Shown one piece after another: positions 1 through 11,897 of a stretch of DNA of 64,000 nucleotides. Below the pieces are notes generated by a model that saw only the letters and a program-made list of their open reading frames with translations, was not told where the DNA came from and did not search any database. How positions within the stretch are numbered: the first letter of the stretch is position 1; every line of letters begins with the position of its first letter. Location: positions 224,436 to 288,435 of the forward strand of contig JAQJVL010000671.1 in NCBI GenBank assembly GCA_035578905.1, written 5' to 3'. The DNA comes from Stictocephala bisonia (taxonomy: Eukaryota; Arthropoda; Insecta; Hemiptera; Membracidae). The position numbers and the translations under genes were made by a program.

Positions 1-78
1 ACATCTTGAAATAAACTGTACGCCAACCTACCTCAAAATTAAAATTAAAAAAAAAACTTGTCAGAAAAAAATATTTTA

Positions 79-1074
79 CCTTAAACTAGTGATGTGGGCC
101 GGGTAAATACCCAGTGGGAAGGTAAATATAAATCGGGTATTTACCCAGAGGTCGTTTAAATACCCAAAATGAGGGTATTTTCAGTTATTGAGCTTTTTAT
201 TACACTTTTTTAATTGTTGATGAAGTATTGGACAAACAGGGACTGAAACACAGCTATTTGATGCCTTAAATTGAAATCAGGAACAATATTCATCCTTCAA
301 AACTAAACTAAAGGAAAATTGACGTGCGGGTATTTATATGTTTTGGCACTGTAACACCGTAACCTTTTTGTATTGGTTCTTAAAGAGTGTTTTTCTTAAA
401 CTAAAGTAATATATTGAATAACATATTGTTGTTGTTTAGTTTTTAAAATTTTTAATACATAGGCCTACCAAGGTATTGAGAAGGCCGAGTTCATTAGGGT
501 ACCGACCGGTACTGAAAATGAGCAACAAAGACAGGTTTTGTAATTTTTCTGATGTAGGCCTACATTACTTTGAATTTCTTTAATAAATGATAAAAACTAT
601 TCTAAACAAAATTTGATTTTGATTTGACCGAAGTTGTACTTCTACTACTCAACTGATATTTTTCATTGTAAAACATAAACATTGTGTTGAAAACGGTATA
701 TTGCACCTTTAGTAGAACTTTACCAATGCTCTAAATTAATTTCCACTAATTGTTATCTCATTGTTTGCAAAAAGGCCTAGTTCAGTTGTAACTCTGAGTT
801 TTCAGGTTATAAATATTGAATTGTATCTTCTTATCCAATTAGTCATAATTAAATTAAATTGTTATTAACTATCTAATCTTATTATATTTCTAGAAAGTTA
901 ATATAGAATAGGCCTAGTTTGCATATTGGTACCTTTTTTAGGGTTCAACTTTCTGCGACACATGATTTTTAATGTAATATCAAAAATACCCAGGTATTTA
1001 CCCAAATTGGGTATTTACCCAGGTATTTACCCCGATTTATAAGTACCTGGGTATTTCACATCACTACCTTAAAC
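79..1074. mobile_element. Non-autonomous hAT-like DNA transposon with 8-bp target-site duplication
   Basis: The element runs from 87 to 1066. It starts TAGTGATGTG and ends CACATCACTA, a perfect 10-bp terminal inverted repeat, and is flanked by an exact 8-bp direct repeat CCTTAAAC (79-86 and 1067-1074). An 8-bp duplication with TAGTGATG-like ends is the hallmark of the hAT superfamily. Both ends carry several subterminal copies of GGGTATTTACCC and its halves (about 110-180 and 985-1055), the usual place for transposase-binding repeats. No frame of 60 codons or more lies inside, so about 980 bp of filler replaced any transposase and the element would depend on a transposase made elsewhere. The exact duplication suggests a fairly recent insertion. 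The family within hAT cannot be named by eye. Confidence 0.9.
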
Positions 1075-1680
1075 ATTAGATCCCAAAATAAATTTGGTGC
1101 TAGAATTTGAATACTAAAGACCTATGTACGCCACATTGGCTTGGTTTAGACTTTGTTTGTGAACATTGGTAGTGTTTTCTATTACAAATAGGTTACCGTT
1201 CTTGACTAGGCCTACTAACAAGCTTAAATTGGCATGATCACAATATCCCCTTTAAATCTTATTTAGATCTATGATTGAAATGGGCTATAATTTTTGGGTT
1301 TCACTTTGGTTTGAACCAGTAACAAAATTCAAATAGCCTAGTTGCCCAGACATAAACTAAAATGATTTATCCCTCAAAAATATCTTCCTGGTGGTAATAC
1401 TGTAAAACGATTTTCCTACTTGATTAATAGGCTAGAAACTTTAAACCTTCTTATAAAATCAGCAACTTTAAAGAACTACCTACTATGGGCATAGGTAACT
1501 TTACATCAATTAGTATTGATCCATTTAATCCATATAATCTACCATAATTTTATTCAGTGACATGAAACAGAAACAACAACAAAATAGGGCAACATAGTTA
1601 ACCTACAAGTAACAAATGTGGATAGGTTTTACATGTAAAAGTATAAATTAATAGTGGACAGTTATGATAATTATAATTAC
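1075..1680. other. AT-rich unique DNA, possible first intron on the minus strand
   Basis: No repeat or reading frame stands out. If the exon candidate ending at 1681 on the minus strand is real, this stretch and the hAT element to its left lie in its first intron. Confidence 0.35.
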
Positions 1681-1696
1681 CTTCAGTGCCAGACAT
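1681..1696 (-). CDS. Candidate first coding exon (5' end of an unidentified gene)
   Basis: Read on the minus strand, ATGTCTGGCACTGAAG is followed at once by GTAATTAT, a good splice donor (AAG|GTAATT). It encodes M-S-G-T-E and one base of the next codon. The A at -3 suits initiation. About 100 bp upstream on the minus strand lies a CpG-rich patch (1786-1820), as expected near a promoter. The rest of the gene would lie leftward, beyond the hAT element or outside the window. Sixteen coding bases are too few to identify a product, and a chance ATG followed by a donor is quite possible. Confidence 0.25.
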
Positions 1697-1782
1697 CTTC
1701 TACTAAGCGATCACTCAATATATTGATATCTTCCTTCTTCAAAACTAATTAACTCGAACAAATAATTCCAAGTGAAAACACA

Positions 1783-1822
1783 TCGAAATGGCGGCGTGGC
1801 GTCTGGCGTGGTCGTAGGTGGT
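1783..1822 (-). promoter_or_regulatory. CpG-rich patch with ATGGCGGC motif, possible promoter
   Basis: The sequence around AAATGGCGGCGTGGCG stands out from its AT-rich surroundings. AAATGGCGGC resembles the Pho/YY1-type element often found just downstream of animal transcription starts. It sits 90-130 bp upstream of the minus-strand ATG candidate at 1696. The promoter role is inference. A second ATGGCGGC lies near 11381. Confidence 0.25.
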
Positions 1823-1949
1823 AAACAAAACAACAGGTCAACAGGTTATAGTTCTAAATATCACCACGTAAGCGCTGTGCGAGTTTTCAGAATGTGCCAA
1901 GATGAGCGCAAAGTACGTTGTGGGAATATACGATTTTAGAATAATCACA

Positions 1950-2150
1950 GAATGTTCCTAGAACGTTTGGAGATGAAACAAGCAAAATAAGACATTGGGG
2001 ATGAAATTGGTATCTTCCCAGAATATTCGCCAAGAACGTTCAATACGAATATTCTCATTGATTGTTCTTGGATCGTTCTGAGAATAATACATAAAATATA
2101 GTACATTCTGAGCACATTCAGAATAATCAGAGAATGTTATCAGAATATTC
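1950..2150. promoter_or_regulatory. Cluster of GAANNTTC palindromes (heat-shock-element-like)
   Basis: Within 200 bp there are repeated AGAATGTTC, GAATATTC (three times) and GAACGTTC palindromes, plus TTCTGAGAA and several single AGAAT units. GAANNTTC is the half-palindrome pair bound by heat-shock factor trimers. The cluster lies directly left of the 131-bp satellite and stops where the satellite starts. It may be a genuine HSF-type cluster or a decayed short repeat built from an AGAATATTCT palindrome. Confidence 0.35.
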
Positions 2151-2164
2151 TGTGCTGTCTGGGT

Positions 2165-5100
2165 GGGGACGTGTGCTAGGACCACAATCCATATTTAGCG
2201 CTGATGTATTGACAATCTATGCAATGCAATATCTGGCCAGTGTGTTCGTGACTGAATCTACGTGGCTTAGAGCAATACAAACCTTTTACATCCACTGGGG
2301 ACCATGTGCTAGGACCACAATCCATATTGAGCGCTGATATATTGACAATCTATGCAATGCAATACCTGGCCAGTGTGTTCGTGACTGAATCTCCGTGGCT
2401 TAGAGCAGTACAAACTGTTATTGGCACTGGGGACGTGTGCTAGGACCACAATCCTTATTGAGCGCTGATGTATTGACAATCTATGCAATGCAATATCTGG
2501 CCAGTGTGTTCGTGACTGAATCTCCGTGGCTTAGAGCAGTACAAACTGTTACTGGCACTGGGGATGTGTGCTAGGACCACAATCCATATTGAGCGCTGAT
2601 GTATTGACAATCTATGCAATGCAATATCTGACCAGTGTGTTCGTGACTGAATCTCCGTGGCTTAGAGCAGTACAAACTGTTACTGCCACTGGGGACGTGT
2701 GCTAGGACCACAATCCATATTGAGCGCTGATGTATTGACAATCTATGCAATGCAATATCTGACCAGTGTGTTCGTGACTGAATCTACCTGGCTTAGAGCA
2801 GTACAAACTCTGTTACTGCCACTGGGGACCATGTTCTAGGACCACAATCCATATTGAGCGCTGATGTATTGACAATCTATGCAATGCAATATCTGACCAG
2901 TGTGTTCGTGACTGAATCTACCTGGCTTAGAGCAGTACAAACTCTGTTACTGCCACTGGGGACCATGTGCTAGGACCACAATTCATATTGAGCGCCGATG
3001 TATTGACAATCTATGCAATGCAATATCTGACCAGTGTGTTCATGACTGAATCTACGTTGCTTAGAGCAGTACAAACTGTTACTGCCACTGGGGACGTGTG
3101 CTAGGACCACAATTCATATTGAGCGCCGATGTATTGACAATCTATGCAATGCAATATCTGACCAGTGTGTTTATGACTGAATCTACGTGGCTTAGAGCAA
3201 TACAAACCTTTTACATCCACTGGGGACCATGTGCTAGGACCACAATCCATATTGAGCGCTGATGTATTGACAATCTATGCAATGCAATATCTGGCCAGTG
3301 TGTTCGTGACTGAATCTACTTGGCTTAGAGCAGTACAAACTCTGTTACTGCCACTGGGGACCGTGTGCTAGGGTCACAATCCATATTGCAGGCTGAGGTA
3401 TTGACAATCTATGCAATGCAATATCTGGCCAGTGTGTTCGTGACTGAATCTACTTGGCTTTCAGCAGTACAAACTCTGTTACTGCCACTGGGGACAATGT
3501 GCTAGGACCACAATCCATATTGAGCGCTGATGTATTGACAATCTGTGCAATGCAATATCTGACTAGTGTGTTCGTGACTGAATCTACTTGGCTTAGAACA
3601 GTACATACTCTGTTACTGCCACTGGGGACCATGTGCTAGGACCACAATCCATATTGAGCGCTGATGTATTGACAATCTATGTAATGCAATATCTGGCCAG
3701 TGTGTTCGTGACTGAATCTACTTGGCTTAGAGCAGTGCAAACTCTGTTACTGCCACTGGGGACGTGTGCTAGGACCACAATCCATATTGAGCGCTGAAGT
3801 ATTGACAATGTGTGCAATGCAATATCTGATTAGTGTGTTCGTGACTGAATCTACGTGGCTTAGAGCAGTACAAAATCTGTTACTGCCACTGGAGACGTGT
3901 GCTAGGACCACAATCCATATTGAGCGCTGATGTATTGACAATCTATGCAATGCAATATCTGACCAGTGTGTTCATGACTGAATCTACGTTGCTTAGAGCA
4001 GTACAAACTGTTACTGCCACTGGGGACGTGTGCTAGGACCACAATCCATATTGAGCGCTGATGTATTGACAATCTATGCAATGCAATATCTGACCAGTGT
4101 GTTTTTGACTGAATCTACGTGGCTTAGAGCAATACAAACCTTTTACATCCACTGGGGACCATGTGCTAGGACCACAATCCATATTGAGCGCTGATGTATT
4201 GACAATCTATGTAATGCAATATCTGGCCAGTGTGTTCGTGACTGAATCTACTTGGCTTAGAGCAGTGCAAACTCTGTTACTGCCACTGGGGACTGTGTGC
4301 TACGGTCACAATCCATATTGAGCGCTGAAGTATTGACAATCTGTGCAATGCAATATCTGACCAGTGTGTTCGTGACTGAATCTACCTGGCTTAGAGCAGT
4401 ACAAACTGTTACTGCCACTGGGGACCATGTGCTAGGACCACAATCCATATTGAGCGCTGATGTATTGACAATCTGTGCAATGCAATATCTGACTAGTGTG
4501 TTCGTGACTGAATCTACTTGGCTTAGAACAGTACAAACTCTGTTACTGCCACTGGGGACAATGTGCTAGGACCACAATCCATATTGAGCGCTGATGTATT
4601 GACAATCTATGTAATGCAATATCTGGCCAGTGTGTTCGTGACTGAATCTACTTGGCTTAGAGCAGTGCAAACTCTGTTACTGCCACTGGGGACGTGTGCT
4701 AGGACCACAATCCATATTGAGCGCTGAAGTATTGACAATGTGTGCAATGCAATATCTGATTAGTGTGTTCATGACTGAATCTACGTGGCTTAGAGCAGTA
4801 CAAAATCTGTTACTGCCACTGGGGACGAGTGCTAGGACCACAATCCATATTGAGCGCTGATGTATTGATAATCTATGTAATGCAATATCTGGCCAGTGTG
4901 TTCGTGACTGAATCTACCTGGCTTAGAGCAGTATAAACTGTTACTGCCACTGGGGACGTGTGCTAGGACCACAATCCATATTGAGGGCTGAAGTATTGAC
5001 AATGTGTGCAATGCAATATCTGATTAGTGTGTTCGTGACTGAATCTACGTGGCTTAGAGCAGTACAAAATCTGTTACTGCCACTGGGGACGAGTGCTAGG

Positions 5101-6020
5101 ACCACAATCCATATTGAGCGCTGATGTATTGACAATCTATGTAATGCAATATCTGGCCAGTGTGTTCGTGACTGAATCTACTTGGCCTAGAGCAGTGCAA
5201 ACTCTGTTACTGCCACTGGGGACTGTGTGCTAGGGTCACAATCCATATTGAGCGCTGAAGTATTGACAATCTGTGCAATGCAATATCTGACCAGTGTGTT
5301 CGTGACTGAATCTACCTGGCTTAGAACAGTACAAACTCTGTTACTGCCACTGGGGACCATGTGCTAGGACCACAATTCATATTGAGCGCCGATGTATTGA
5401 CAATCTATGTAATGCAATATCTGACCAGTGTGTTCGTGACTGAATCTACTTGGCTCAGAGCAGTGCAAACTCTGTTACTGCCACTGGGGACGTGTGCTAG
5501 GACCACAATCCATATTGAGCGCTGAAGTATTGACAATCTGTGCAATGCAATATCTGACCAGTGTGTTCGTGACTGAATCTACCTGGCTTAGAGCAGTGCA
5601 AACTCTGTTACTGCCACTGGGGACTGTGTGCTAGGGTCACAATCCATATTGAGCGCTGAAGTATTGACAATCTGTGCAATGCAATATCTGGCCAGTGTGT
5701 TCGTGACTGAATCTACCTGGCTTAGAGCAGTACAAACTGTTACTGCCACTGGGGACCATGTGCTAGGACCACAATCCATATTGAGCGCTGATGTATTGAC
5801 AATCTATGCAATGCAATATCTGACCAGTGTGTTCGTGACTGAATCTACGTGTCTTAGAGCAATACAAACTCTTATATAGCCATTGGGGACTGTGTTATAG
5901 GGTCAAAATCTATATTGCAGTATGTGGTATAAAAAACTTATGCAATGCAATATATATTAATCGTGACTGTTCTAGGTGGCTTAGAACAATACAGTACTAA
6001 TGTCGTTCCTGGTGCTGAGA
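2165..6020. repeat. Satellite array, monomer about 131 bp, about 29 copies
   Basis: The monomer begins GTGCTAGGACCACAATCC and contains GAGCGCTGATGTATTGAC, ATGCAATGCAATATCTG and CCAGTGTGTTCGTGACTG. TGCTAGG recurs at 2174, 2307, 2438 and 2569, giving spacings of 131-133 bp. Monomers differ at diagnostic sites (GACCATGTG versus GACGTGTG; CTATGC, CTATGT or CTGTGC; TGATG versus TGAAG), and blocks of monomers recur, for example GAAGTATTGACAATGTG at about 3795, 4728 and 4988. The last copy (about 5880-6020) is strongly diverged, as expected at an array edge. Frames of 60-90 codons on both strands simply read through one or two monomers. No gene is supported. Confidence 0.95.
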
Positions 6021-6659
6021 GCGTTTGGTAAGGTCGATCCTCATTATATATTTAAGCATTGATCATTACTATATAGACGGTATTAGATTAGCCAGTACTA
6101 CAATTTAATCGAATTATATCATAAGTACTGCCAATTTCCTTTAATATTTACATAAGCCATTGGACATTTATTTTTACGTATTATTTATAGATATATATTA
6201 TTAGATGTATTTTAAGCAAATAAAGATAATTAACGACACCTCAACTTATATAGTGAAAGATTATATATAAATTTAAAAATTAATATAAAATAACGTAATA
6301 ATGGAACTTAATAAACTAGAAATATATATAGGATATCAACTAGATTGTTGAGCCTATCCAACCGTAACCTACATATCATCTCTAAGTACGAGATGATGAG
6401 CCTACTAATATGGCATTGATAAGCCCTCCAATGAACATTCTATGTATTTGATGAGGTCACTGATGACATGAAATCATAGCTTGATGACACGACTCACCCC
6501 TAACGACTAACGATGGTCCATACAAAGGAAACACAGTAGTAATAATGATTAGATGAGATCATCGATGGACGTACGACATCACATGACACACACAACTGGC
6601 TTATAAGCACTTGTTAAAATGACTTATTGTCCACCCCTATATATACACGATAATATTGA
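6021..6659. other. Unique AT-rich DNA between two tandem arrays
   Basis: This stretch holds no repeat and no convincing frame. Around 6380-6500 there are several GATGA-rich words (GAGATGATGAG, TGATGACATG, TTGATGACACG) but no regular period. Confidence 0.5.
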
Positions 6660-8423
6660 AAGTACGACCCTCCCATACACAAGTGGTTGGTACGACCCTC
6701 CCATACACGAGTGGTGGGTACGACCCTCTCATACACGAGTGGTGGATACGACCCTCTCATACACGAGTGGTGGGTACGACCCTCTCATACATGAGTGGTG
6801 GGTACGACCCTCTCATACACGAGTGGTGGGTACGACCCTCTCATACACGAGTGGTGGGTATGACACGAGTGGTGGATACGACCCTCCCATACACGAGTGG
6901 TGGGTACGACCCTCTCATACACGAGTGGTGGGTACGACTCTCTCATACACGAGTGGTGGGTACGACCCTCTCATACATGAGTGGTGGGTACGACCCTCTC
7001 ATACACGAGTGGTGGGTACGACCCTCTCATACACGAGTGGTGGGTATGACACGAGTGGTGGATACGACCCTCCCATACACGAGTGGTGGGTACGACCCTC
7101 TCATACACGAGTGGTGGGTACGACCCTCTCATACATGATTGGTGGGTACGACCCTCTCATACACGAGTGGTGGGTACGACCCTCTCATACACGAGTGGTG
7201 GGTACGACCCTCTCATACACGAGTGGTGGGTATGACACGAGTGGTGGATACGACCCTCCCATACACGAGTGGTGGGTACGACCCTCTCATACACGAGTGG
7301 TGGGTACGACCCTCTCATACATGAGTGGTGGGTACGACCCTCTCATACACGAGTGGTGGGTATGACACGAGTGGTGGATACGACCCTCCCATACACGAGT
7401 GGTGGATACGACCCTCTCATACACGAGTGGTGGATACGACCCTCTCATACACGAGTGGTGGGTTTGACACGAGTGGTGGATACGACCCTCCCATATACGA
7501 GTGGTGGGTACGACCCTCTCATACACGAGTGGTGGGTACGACCCTCTCATACATGAGTGGTGGGTACGACCCTCTCATACACGAGTGGTGGGTATGACAC
7601 GAGTGGTGGATACGACCCTCCCATACACGAGTGGTGGATACGACCCTCTCATACACGAGTGGTGGATACGACCCTCTCATACACGAGTGGTGGGTATGAC
7701 ACGAGTGGTTGGTACGATCCTCCCATACACGAGTGGTGGATACGACCCTCTCATACACGAGTGGTGGATACGACCCTCTCATACACGAGTGGTGGGTATG
7801 ACACGAGTGGTGGATACGACCCTCCCATACACGAGTGGTGGGTACGACCCTCTCATACACGAGTGGTGGGTACGACCCTCTCATACATGAGTGGTGGGTA
7901 CGACCCTCTCATACACGAGTGGTGGGTATGACACGAGTGGTGGATACGACCCTCCCATACATGAGTGGTGGGTACGACCCTCTCATACACGAGTGGTGGG
8001 TATGACACGAGTGGTGGATACGACCCTCCCATACACGAGTGGTGGGTACGACCCTCTCATACACGAGTGGTGGGTACGACCCTCTCATACATGAGTGGTG
8101 GGTACGACCCTCCCATACACCAGTGGTGGATACGACCCTCCCATACACGAGTGGTGGGTACGACCCTCTCATACACGAGTGGTGGGTACGACCCTCTCAT
8201 ACACGAGTGGTGGGTACGACCCTCTCATACACGAGTGGTGGGTACGACCCTCTCATACACGAGTGGTGGATACGACCCTCTCATACACGAGTGGTGGGTA
8301 CGCCCCTTCTATACACGAGTGGTGGGTACGACCCTCTCATACACGAGTGGTGGATACGACCCTCTCATACACGAGTGGTGGGTACGCCCCTTCTATACAC
8401 GAGTGCTGGGAACGACCCTCTCA
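6660..8423. repeat. 28-bp minisatellite, with 18-bp short units
   Basis: The unit is TACGACCCTCTCATACAC followed by GAGTGGTGGG, 28 bp in all, repeated about 60 times. Shortened 18-bp units (GTATGACACGAGTGGTGG) interrupt the array at about 6858, 7046, 7231, 7361, 7467, 7594, 7696, 7797, 7926 and 8007. The spacings are n x 28 + 18 (for example 102, 130 and 186), so blocks were copied as larger units. Because 28 is one more than a multiple of three and the unit contains no stop, successive units shift frame and all three frames code the same 28-residue cycle. Stops come mainly from the TGA in the short unit. The open frames (up to 248 codons) follow from this arithmetic and are not evidence of a gene. 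The array decays after about 8400. Confidence 0.95.
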
Positions 8424-11220
8424 ACCGCAGAAATACGTACTGTGTTGATGTCACCCCTACGCATACACGTTCTGTGGCATTGGCCGTAATAAAAGTACCC
8501 TCTTCATCGTGGGGTGAGTTAGCAAACCAGGGGTCAACACTAATTGAAATGTTAAGTAATTTTCGGAAAGCAATCAAGTGACTCTAAGATCCGGGTCTAT
8601 TTCATGACGTTAAGCTATACTAATTTACAAACAATGAAAGAAACTTATTCTAGCGGGAGTAAGAGTTAAAATCGAGAAGGGTGGCATTGTTTAGAATCTC
8701 AATTAGCAGCGCAAGGGCTGGGAGAGATGCCACAGCTCTTTAGGGGTGAGTGGGTGCTGCTATAGCACTCTGCTCTTTTGTAAATGGGATTTCATATCTG
8801 GGGGAGTAATCACATCCCCTTGGTAATGTTAGGATATTGTTACCCGTTTCCGGACTTAGGATGGTATCTTTAATACATTTGAGGATGTTGTTGATAAGGT
8901 TACCTTGACAACATTGTCGTGAGTGTGGACGCATATTACGTTTCCGTGATAAGCTGTTTGCAGGAAAGTTGTTGGAGGAAATGAAGTTTAGTAACCCAAG
9001 GGACATATTTAATACTACGTCTGTACACAGTAAGCATGTTAGTAATTTGGAAGCAACATTATGAATTTATTGCATATCTAGATTAAATTTAATGTTTAAA
9101 TGTGTTCATAATTAGTTTGCATAGTTAGTTCATAAATAAATACTTGTTTATGAAGATATTTTAAATATATAAGTAAAATTTTCATTATGAAAACCTTATT
9201 AATCCATAGATATCCATGTGGCACATTTAAAACAGTGCTTTAAGAAACATAAAGTATTAAATAATTTTATACAATAAATATATTCCAAACTTCTTTTTTT
9301 AGTTGGTATAGAAATCTCAAAATAAAAAATGTGATCTTCACATAGTAGAAGAATGTCCAAGCCTTGGTAAAGGCCATTTTTGCAAATCCTTGTCCTTAAA
9401 GATTTGCTTATGTTTGTTTAATTCTGTACTCCAAAAAGTTTTTATTTTTAGTTAAAATTCCTAGTTGAGACTAAAACAGAAGAGTATAAGTACGTACTGT
9501 ATATTTCCTGTTCACCCAACACTTCAATTAACATTTATAGTTATACAAACAGTTTCTATTTATAATATGTAGAACTGTGATGTCGCTGGATTTTTAAAAT
9601 CACCCACAGTTACTAAAACATAACATATTTTTGATAATTTTACTTTTTTTCTGGAATAATCTCAGAGCATATATGCAAACTTTGAGTTTTTCGTATACAT
9701 ATTTTTCAAACCAAAAACTATTCTGCAGAAATATAAAACTCTTATAAAAGACAACATCTGGTATTATTTGTAGCTATGCTGGTGACAGTAATTTTTAGTA
9801 TAAAATGTGAACGCCTGGAATATCACACTTTACGCACTGTGAACAGTGAATTTTATGGCCCGAACACATCACGCTATAAAAATGTGTGGAGGAGAATTCA
9901 ATAGAATTCTATTACCGTAAAGTTCTAGTTTAAGTGGCCAATAAAATTACGTCCATTTATTTACGCTGCATTTTATTATATCCGTAGCCTTTACATAATA
10001 TACTTAAAACAGTTTTTTCTTTTGTTATTTCAGTTATACCCTTTTATCGTTTTATGTTGTTTAATTGTTATTTTGTTAATGTTAATAGTTCTATAAAATT
10101 AAATTGTTGGTGATCATCACCAAGATAAACACTATTTATTTGTCTATTAATTTATTTATTTACAGTTTAAACATTTACAGAAGAGACAATAAAGTGACAA
10201 GCATACATTATGTATCAACTGTGCTATGTGAGCTATGTGATGATGTGCGAACCTAATCCCCCTTCTGCATTCACTAATGCTTTTTTTTATTTATTAATTT
10301 TTAATTTTATTTTAATTTTTTGCAACATTTATTGGAAGGCAGATAACAACATACAACAAGGCAGTTACAAACATATTTAGTTGTGAATGAAATGTGCTTT
10401 GAAAAAAGTGCAAAATGCTTTTTAATAATAAGATTACTGATTTGTTAATGTACAAAACGATTAATGATCTTTATTCATTCCACATTGATGTTATCTTCAG
10501 ATAACATGTTAAAGGACTTCAGAATCACTGAAGTAACTTTATTCATTAACTCTAGAATTGATTATTACAGTTAGTCATGATAATTCTATTTACTTTTAAA
10601 ACTAGAACCGAATTAGAATTGTAATCGCATAAAATGATGTCGTAAAGCAAAAATAAATAAATAAAGATACAAGCTTACAATAACCCCTAAAAGAATAGCT
10701 TGACCTTGGATAGTTCTTCCAGCTATTGAAGTGGACTGCCTGACGATAAAGGTCATCACTCAATATGATACTTGATGACAATGTGGTGGATTTGGTTGAG
10801 AGGGGGGCGAGTCGATAACCCGATGGGGTAGTTGTATAACAAGTTGGTGAATTAAGAGAAGTACCTTGAGATCAGAATGCTTGGTGACAGGTAGAACGGG
10901 TAAGCAGGAGATATATGAGTGTAAAGTTGTGTAGCCCAGAAAGCGTACTTCTCGCTCCGATCAATTCAACAATTCTCATTTCCTTTACAGGGTGTTTCTC
11001 CTTGAAATAGTGGACTGTCAGATCGTATATTTTTACATGAAATCTAATTGTTACAAGCTAGAATGTAATAAAAATAAGACATACAAGTTAAACATAATTT
11101 AATAATAAAATACGGCATTTTTAAATAGTAAAAATAATGCTTTTTTTTAACAAACATTTGACCATTAATAAGTATGTTTTAATTAGCATAATATATTTTG
11201 GTATATATACTAGTTATTCC
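8424..11220. other. AT-rich DNA without recognisable genes
   Basis: The first 600 bp (8424-9010) are less AT-rich and hold an 88-codon minus-strand frame (8740-9006) with no recognisable motif. I do not call it a gene. From 9060 to 11220 the sequence is unique, AT-rich and free of convincing coding or repeat structure. Confidence 0.5.
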
Positions 11221-11300
11221 AATACAAGCACAAAATGGACGAATATAATGGTGATCGATTTTGGTGAACCACGCTCACCTTCATCAGACTAGAGGGATTC
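11175..11300 (-). mobile_element. Dispersed repeat with hammerhead-like core, copy 1
   Basis: Read on the minus strand, 11291-11249 shows TAGT, then CTGATGA (an intact hammerhead box), a stem-loop GGTGA/TCACC, then AAAA where GAAA is expected, then self-complementary ATCGAT, C and ACCA. ACCA pairs with the UGGU seen at the matching place in the other copies (UAGU here, one mismatch). Sequence past the putative cleavage site (TTCGTCCATTTTGTGCTTG and on) resembles the same part of the copies at 15431 and 21695, so this is a repeat family. Core damage (GAAA to AAAA, plus the stem I mismatch) suggests an inactive relic. Confidence 0.5.
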
Positions 11301-11897
11301 ACAAAAGAATGCAAAATGGCGTTCAACAACTCGATTTATAGGCCTATGATCACGTGACCTCATTGGCTGGAATCGTCAAAATGGCGGCTGCTATGATATT
11401 ATTCACTAATTTATTTATTTATTTTTTCATTTCCAACGGTACATCACAATTTATACAAAAGAAAACAAACGGTGTACAATATAACTATAACAACAAGATA
11501 ATAAATCCATTACCAGAGTATATACTACCAATAATAAATGATAACTAATACTACTAATTAATAATAATGTCAATAAATAATTGATTGCCAAGCATTGCAA
11601 TCATATGGTAAAAGCACAAGATAAACCAAGGCATGATTAAATACTAAGAAAAAAATAAAATACAACAGTGCAACCTGAGAAACAATAAATTAGCAAGCTA
11701 ATTAACAATAATAACATCTTCATGAGAGCAACAGCAAACTAAATCATAGAATATATAAATAACTCAACAGACTAGTAATAATATTAATACATAACAATAC
11801 AAGAACAACACAATAACATTACAAATATCTAGATTTTGATATGACATACTAGGATGTAACATGCACATAGAATTAGGAATAACAGGAAAAACATGCG

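Noticed and set aside
3450..5880. Open frames of 60-90 codons on both strands
   Set aside because: All read one or two monomers of the 131-bp satellite; they overlap each other on opposite strands and repeat with the array.
6619..8581. Long open frames (up to 248 codons) as a repetitive structural protein
   Set aside because: The 28-bp unit has no stop in any plus frame and changes frame each copy, so length is guaranteed by arithmetic. No promoter, splice or family evidence.
8740..9006. 88-codon minus-strand frame
   Set aside because: No motif, no splice or promoter context, and no sign of conservation that can be judged here.
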